A stretch of DNA of 47,804 bases, taken from IMG/VR virus record IMGVR_UViG_3300003319_000041, positions 1 to 47,804 of that record, one strand, 5' to 3'. The stretch is from a virus. The notes beneath the pieces are model-generated. The model saw only the letters and a list, made by a program, of their open reading frames with translations. It was not told the origin of the DNA and ran no database searches. A program made the translations under genes and the position numbers. Within the stretch, counting starts at the first letter, position 1; each line of letters starts with the position of its first letter. Positions 43,572-47,804 of the stretch are shown in pieces.

Positions 43572-44758
43572 TGCCTGTACTAAACAATAGAGGTCAAGCC
43601 GTCTCTGGTGTTGGAGATGGTATAGTCTCTATTGATGGAGTTGAAATAGCTAGGGGTGGATGTGCCTGTTGGCTAACTGATGACGAAATAATTTTTAATG
43701 GTCCAGATAACCTTAATCGTTGGGCACTTAGATCCTATAATCAAAAAACAAAAGAGTTTAAAGCATTAAATCCTAGCGGAGCAAACTTCATAGCGGCTTC
43801 CGAAGGTAGATATGCAGCTCAGGCAGGAAATTATTTATATGCTAATTTTCCTTTTCATCCTGGTTCTGCTATGTCTCTTACAGGCACAGATGGAAGGGGA
43901 AAATCGTATAAGGGAATTATAGCTTTATGTACTACATCAGACTGTTTAGCATTTGACCTATATGCTCCTAGTGAGTATGTTCAACATGTAGATGGAATAG
44001 CCTATGGATTAGCTGTAATATCTGAGAATCAGGCAATTTGGGATAATGGTGAGTTTAATTTTGATTTGAGAATTCCTATTGAATTAATAGGTAAGAAATT
44101 TGTTAAGGTTGATGATGAAGATTGGATAGTTGGATGGAATGATAAATGGGGTCTCATTGCTGTTGAAAATGGTCAGGTTTCAGGATATGTTTTAGAGACA
44201 CAACCTATTGCATTTAATCATGATGCACACGAAGTAAATGGGGAATTAGTAGTTTGTTGGTCAACCACTCAAGGTGAAGGACCAAATGATTTAGTTAAAG
44301 TTACTGTCGATAGAACGAAACCAAGAACCGTATTTATAGATGTGGATATTCCTCCTATTATAACTGATCCTCCACTAATCAGGGAAATTTTTCTCATGGA
44401 ACCACAGACAGTCTCGCTCATTGCGTTTGATCATTACGCTCGTGTAGTAGGAAATAGAGTTGTATTTGATCAGACACAAGAATCTGCTGAGACTGAATTT
44501 GAAATGTCTCAGCCGGATGAATTATTTGCATTTAAGAAGAATGGAAGATATCTTGGAGTAGATTCTACCGTTTACATGCAGAGCCCGACTGAACAATATT
44601 ACATGACTAATAACCGACAAGGATACGAATCATTTTTCGTAGGGGTAGTATCTGACTCTGGTCTTCTTGTTGCTTTTGTTCAGTACTTTAAAGGTTCTGG
44701 AGCTAACAACACTGAATCTTTTATTTCTGTTCCTATTACTGTAAAGAGAAAAGTATGA
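43571..44758 (+). CDS. Beta-propeller-like protein with C-terminal sugar-binding-like part, 395 aa
   Basis: Repeated blade-like units rich in Trp/Gly/Asp (GGCACWLTDDEIIFNGPDNL; EDWIVGWNDKWGLIAVENGQ; GELVVCWSTTQGEGPNDL) suggest a propeller. Near residue 320, FAFKKNGRYLGVDSTVYMQS resembles a trefoil/fascin-like carbohydrate-binding strand set. It ends one codon inside the glycoside-hydrolase gene (ATGA). It may help bind or present a polysaccharide for that enzyme. Inference only. Confidence 0.5.
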   Translation: MPVLNNRGQAVSGVGDGIVSIDGVEIARGGCACWLTDDEIIFNGPDNLNRWALRSYNQKTKEFKALNPSGANFIAASEGRYAAQAGNYLYANFPFHPGSAMSLTGTDGRGKSYKGIIALCTTSDCLAFDLYAPSEYVQHVDGIAYGLAVISENQAIWDNGEFNFDLRIPIELIGKKFVKVDDEDWIVGWNDKWGLIAVENGQVSGYVLETQPIAFNHDAHEVNGELVVCWSTTQGEGPNDLVKVTVDRTKPRTVFIDVDIPPIITDPPLIREIFLMEPQTVSLIAFDHYARVVGNRVVFDQTQESAETEFEMSQPDELFAFKKNGRYLGVDSTVYMQSPTEQYYMTNNRQGYESFFVGVVSDSGLLVAFVQYFKGSGANNTESFISVPITVKRKV

Positions 44759-45765
44759 ATTTCGGAACAATTAGAAAATATGGAGGTTCTAATTCTGTAG
44801 GTCAGTGGGACCGAACAGATAAAGTATTCCTATTTAATGGAAATCCTGTTACTTGGAAGGGATTTTCTGCTTTTCGTTTACTTAATCTCTTCGAGAGAGG
44901 ACAAGACATTAGGCCATACTTAAGTTATTTTAATGATTATAATGTTGCTAGGGTTTGGACTAGCGTTACATGGAATGATGGTTGGGACTTTCCAACTAAC
45001 CAAGCAACTTATGATTTCTTAAGGTTTTTAAGGAGTTTAGGATATAATGTAGAATTAACTCTTTGCACAGATGCTAGAGAAGATAGAGTAGACCAAGCTA
45101 AAGCTCTGGTGTCATATCTAAATAATACAAACATAGATAATTTGTTCTTAGAGGCGGTCAACGAACCATTTATTCATGATAAACTTGATCCTGCAAAATT
45201 TAAGAATTTGCTAACCTCTACTCGATTTCTATACACTTCTGGAGTTTATACTGACACACATAAACATTATGGCAAATACTGGGTAGATCATTCTTCTAGA
45301 GATTATCCATCTGGAGTTAGTAAAGGTGGTCATAATCTTTACGAAGGTAATGTAGGAGGTGGGCCAAATGATCCATCTGAACCGGCATTACGTATGCCAT
45401 GTGTTCAAGATGAACCATTTAAACCTACCGAATTTGCATACGATTATTTTGCTGCATACCAATATGCCGCATCTTGCGTTTTGTTAGGTGCTGGAGCAAC
45501 AGTACATTTTGAATCTGGTAAACAATGTATTACTCCAGATCAACAAGAGCTTTACTGGATTGATTTTTTCAGATCTGGTCTAAATGTATTTCCAGCCGGA
45601 GCTTGGGACGGCTCTTATAGAAGAATTGTAGAAGATGGACAACTTGATTATGCAAGAACTTATTGTACAAATCGTCATTCAATTCGTATAAAACAAAAAG
45701 GAAATAAGCATCCGGAGCCTGGATGGTTTCCATTAGATGCTTACGGAATTTGTTGGGAGAGGTGA
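44755..45765 (+). CDS. Glycoside hydrolase-like protein (clan A TIM barrel), 336 aa
   Basis: A TIM-barrel hydrolase by pattern: an early WKGFSAFRLLNLFERGQDIR and VARVWTSVTWND (64-75), the acid/base motif NEP with E137 (FLEAVNEPFIHD), a histidine loop GGHNLYEG (H193) and a second catalytic-type Glu, E220, in VQDEPFKP. This matches GH5-type clan A enzymes. No signal peptide, so it is probably virion-borne and degrades host capsule or exopolysaccharide, unless it binds sugar only. Confidence 0.65.
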   Translation: MNFGTIRKYGGSNSVGQWDRTDKVFLFNGNPVTWKGFSAFRLLNLFERGQDIRPYLSYFNDYNVARVWTSVTWNDGWDFPTNQATYDFLRFLRSLGYNVELTLCTDAREDRVDQAKALVSYLNNTNIDNLFLEAVNEPFIHDKLDPAKFKNLLTSTRFLYTSGVYTDTHKHYGKYWVDHSSRDYPSGVSKGGHNLYEGNVGGGPNDPSEPALRMPCVQDEPFKPTEFAYDYFAAYQYAASCVLLGAGATVHFESGKQCITPDQQELYWIDFFRSGLNVFPAGAWDGSYRRIVEDGQLDYARTYCTNRHSIRIKQKGNKHPEPGWFPLDAYGICWER

Positions 45766-45768
45766 CTT

Positions 45769-46077
45769 ATGGGAAAATGGGGAAAGTTTGCTGGTATAGT
45801 TAAAGTATTTGCTCCTTTGGTAATCTCCACAGTTAAGCCAAGTCTTGTTCCTGTTGCAGATGTTATTGTTGATGCTGTTAATGAAGCAGAACAGATTGCA
45901 GGAGCACCTGGCTTAGATAAGCTGAAGCACGTTCAGAAAATTGTTACTGATTCTGTTAAGGTTAGTAATGCTTCAGGAAAGACTAATATTAATGTTAGTG
46001 AACTAGATCAGCATGTTGATGAGGCAGTTGCCGCTGTCATCAAAGTTGTTAATACTGTTAATACAGATAAGAAATGA
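45769..46077 (+). CDS. Small Val/Ala-rich protein, 102 aa (holin-like candidate)
   Basis: Begins MGKWGKFAGIVKVFAPLVIS; the amphipathic, Val/Ala/Ile-rich helices (VPVADVIVDAVNEAEQIAGA, HVDEAVAAVIKVVNTVNT) resemble small holin-associated proteins of phages, but a clean transmembrane span is not obvious. Overlaps the membrane protein that follows by 4 nt, so the two may form a lysis pair. Low certainty. Confidence 0.4.
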   Translation: MGKWGKFAGIVKVFAPLVISTVKPSLVPVADVIVDAVNEAEQIAGAPGLDKLKHVQKIVTDSVKVSNASGKTNINVSELDQHVDEAVAAVIKVVNTVNTDKK

Positions 46078-46373
46078 AATTTTTCTTTCAGCAAGTTAAC
46101 GCTCTTGATCCTGAATTTGCCAAGTGGTTTATTACTCTTGGAGTTGGAGGTATACTTGCTGCTTTTATGTTCATGTTTTATCGAAAGGATGTTAAACAAT
46201 ACACGGAGTTGTGGAAGGTTACATCTGATCAGTTAATTGTTGTTATTAAAGAAAACACTGCTTCAAACGCTAAACTTATTCAACTCATTGAAAATATGGA
46301 AAGGAATGCAATGAGAAAAGATGATTTGGAACATATGTTTCGGAGATCATCTGATAGGAAAGGAGAGACATGA
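46074..46373 (+). CDS. Membrane protein with coiled coil, 99 aa (holin/spanin candidate)
   Basis: One transmembrane helix (residues about 16-37, FITLGVGGILAAFMFMFYRK) followed by a charged coiled coil (LIVVIKENTASNAKLIQLIE) and a basic end. This is the form of small phage lysis membrane proteins (type II holin or inner-membrane spanin). No lipobox partner was seen. The M15 peptidase lies 7 kb downstream around the circle. Confidence 0.5.
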   Translation: MKFFFQQVNALDPEFAKWFITLGVGGILAAFMFMFYRKDVKQYTELWKVTSDQLIVVIKENTASNAKLIQLIENMERNAMRKDDLEHMFRRSSDRKGET

Positions 46374-47086
46374 GCTCTACTTCTCTCCAAGCGTATGAAG
46401 TAATGGATATGGTTGCACCACTTATGAATGATAATGCTAAAACTAAATATACTTATGCTGCTCAAATTCCATATCTCAATATGGCTCTTCGAGAGCTTCA
46501 AGAACAATATCAGTTAGCGAATGTTCCAGTAACTAACCAAACTACTAGTAATCCTATTACTATTGATATTGGAACTACATCAATAAGTCCTATTGATGGT
46601 TTGGGAAAAGGGCCAGCTCCTAACTATCCTAATGATCTAGTTGAGATTAGAGGGGTTTACGAACGGCTAGCAGGTTCTACTGATTCTTTTATTCCTGTTG
46701 GTAAGAGAGATTTTCTTCCTCATGCCGTTGATGATATTCAAGTTGAGTCACTAACTTATTGGATTTGGGAAAGTCAACGTATTAAATTTATTCCAGCCAC
46801 TACAGTTAGAGAAGTTAAACTTGATTATATTAGAACTCTATTTCCTAAAATTACAGCATCAGAACAACAACTTGGAGTAATTAATGCACTAAGTTATTTA
46901 GGCTATAAAACTGCATCCTTATGTGCATTGTATATTGGAGAAAATAAATCTCGTTCAGATGAATTAAAAATTGATGCAGAATTAGCAATTGGGAGAGCTA
47001 TTGGAATTGCTACTAAGCCTAGACAGGGCATTAATGTAAGACGTAGACCTTTTATGGCTTCTTATAAAAGGAGAAGCTTTTCTTGA
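46370..47086 (+). CDS. Head-tail connector protein, 238 aa
   Basis: Helical N terminus with AQIPYLNMALRELQEQYQLA, a beta insert, and a C-terminal helical bundle (VINALSYLGYKTASLCALYI). This resembles adaptor proteins that extend the portal in podoviruses (P22 gp4, T7 gp11 class), and it is followed directly by the nozzle-like gene. The stop TGA overlaps the TTG start of the next gene (TTGA). Confidence 0.6.
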   Translation: MSSTSLQAYEVMDMVAPLMNDNAKTKYTYAAQIPYLNMALRELQEQYQLANVPVTNQTTSNPITIDIGTTSISPIDGLGKGPAPNYPNDLVEIRGVYERLAGSTDSFIPVGKRDFLPHAVDDIQVESLTYWIWESQRIKFIPATTVREVKLDYIRTLFPKITASEQQLGVINALSYLGYKTASLCALYIGENKSRSDELKIDAELAIGRAIGIATKPRQGINVRRRPFMASYKRRSFS

Positions 47087-47804
47087 GAGATCATAAACCA
47101 GAAATCATTGATACTTTTAATGGTTTATTTGACAGGGGTGATCCAGAAAGTACTCCAAGAGATCATTTTCAAACTACAAACAATTTAAGACACCAGGGCA
47201 AAGCTGTCCTAACTCGTGACGGAATAACCATCTCACAAGATGTTAATGCTATTCCTACTCCTCTTCAGAATATTCGTCGGATTTACAATTATCCGACGTT
47301 AACGGCTAATACTCTTTTAGTTCTTAGCTATGATCCTGATGTTGATGAAGGCAAAATTTATCATGTAGTAAATAGAACTACCCAGTATGGTCCTATTCTA
47401 ACCAAAACTGGAATGAAAGATTTTGCTTTTACTCCATTTGGAGGTAGAGCATATATTTCTCCCTTTGCTTCATTTACTAACGGAGATGATTTAGTTGAAA
47501 AAGGATTAGATAATGAATTTCTTTACGTTTATGCTGGTGATGGAACAGCGGCTAGAAAAGCAGCCGGTGTAGGTATTGGATCTGGTATGGTAGTAGCTGC
47601 TGGTGCTGCTGGTCATACAGATCAAGGATTTCATATTTACGGAGTTGTTTCAGAAACTGCATCCGGTTACTTAACACCGCCTGGTTCCCTTACTACATTT
47701 GTTAATGTTCCTGCTCAATCTGTTAGTTTCGGAACAATTCCAACTTCTGGTGATCCTAATGTAGTTGCTCGTCATATAGTAGCTAGCAAAAAGATTACTA
47801 ACTA
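47083..47804 (+). CDS. Tail nozzle / DNA stabilisation-like protein, N-terminal part
   Basis: Starts at TTG 47083, overlapping the TGA of the connector gene; GGAG at 47070-47073 provides the SD. The frame (beginning LRDHKPEIIDTFNGLFDRGD) runs open to the last base and continues in phase at base 3 of the window, ending at 821 for a total of about 505 residues. The beta-strand blades (TLLVLSYDPDVDEGKIYHVV, NEFLYVYAGDGTAARKAAG) support a propeller-type nozzle. Confidence 0.7.
   Translation, partial: MRDHKPEIIDTFNGLFDRGDPESTPRDHFQTTNNLRHQGKAVLTRDGITISQDVNAIPTPLQNIRRIYNYPTLTANTLLVLSYDPDVDEGKIYHVVNRTTQYGPILTKTGMKDFAFTPFGGRAYISPFASFTNGDDLVEKGLDNEFLYVYAGDGTAARKAAGVGIGSGMVVAAGAAGHTDQGFHIYGVVSETASGYLTPPGSLTTFVNVPAQSVSFGTIPTSGDPNVVARHIVASKKITN
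47780..47804. repeat. Terminal 25-nt overlap (second copy)
   Basis: Identical to bases 1-25. It supports a closed circle of about 47,779 bp. Confidence 0.9.

Overview
This window is a complete, circularly closed genome of a tailed dsDNA phage of podovirus type, or a circular assembly of one. The last 25 bases (47780-47804) repeat the first 25, and one reading frame runs across the join (47083 to the end, then 1-821), so the unique circle is about 47,779 bp. It has terminase, portal, scaffold, HK97-type capsid, connector and nozzle-like genes, but no tail tube, sheath or tape-measure gene, which points to a short tail. I see no integrase, lysogeny repressor, tRNA, CRISPR array or phage RNA polymerase. 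The DNA is AT-rich. Start sites have GGAG/AGGAG-type ribosome sites, and several intergenic promoters match the bacterial sigma-70 consensus with 17-nt spacers. A Gram-negative host read by its own RNA polymerase is plausible but not shown.

Layout: a rightward late block runs from 30,823 through the join to 10,096. In order it holds terminase, a metallopeptidase-like protein, portal, scaffold, major capsid, small surface-type proteins, a methyltransferase plus glycosyltransferase pair, a beta-propeller-like protein plus glycoside hydrolase pair, candidate lysis genes, connector, nozzle, fibre proteins, an M15 peptidase and large internal virion proteins. A leftward early block runs from 29,756 down to 10,093. 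It holds a SNF2-type helicase, a C39-like cysteine peptidase candidate, an Fe-S PD-(D/E)XK nuclease, a Sak4-like recombinase, a DUF669-like ssDNA-binding protein, a uracil-DNA-glycosylase/family A polymerase fusion, a DUF3987-type helicase, two MazG-type pyrophosphohydrolases, a cold-shock protein and many small zinc-ribbon proteins. The blocks converge at 10.09 kb with their stop codons overlapping by 4 nt, and diverge from a 3-kb, mostly non-coding region at 27.7-30.8 kb.

That control region is dense in structure. It has consensus promoters on both strands, a candidate replication origin (an AT palindrome flanked by inverted arrays of GGAGGAACTC/CGTCGGA), five copies of the GCGAAGC mini-hairpin core, several long-armed inverted repeats and a candidate structured RNA.

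The most striking observation is a 109-residue early gene (17837-18166, minus) placed two genes before the polymerase. It carries, in the same order, two segments of the phage's own major capsid protein: an identical 11-residue block and a 27-residue C-terminal block with 15 identities. The codons have largely diverged. It looks like a miniature capsid-protein paralogue or mimic expressed with the replication genes. All family names here come from motif recognition without a database search.
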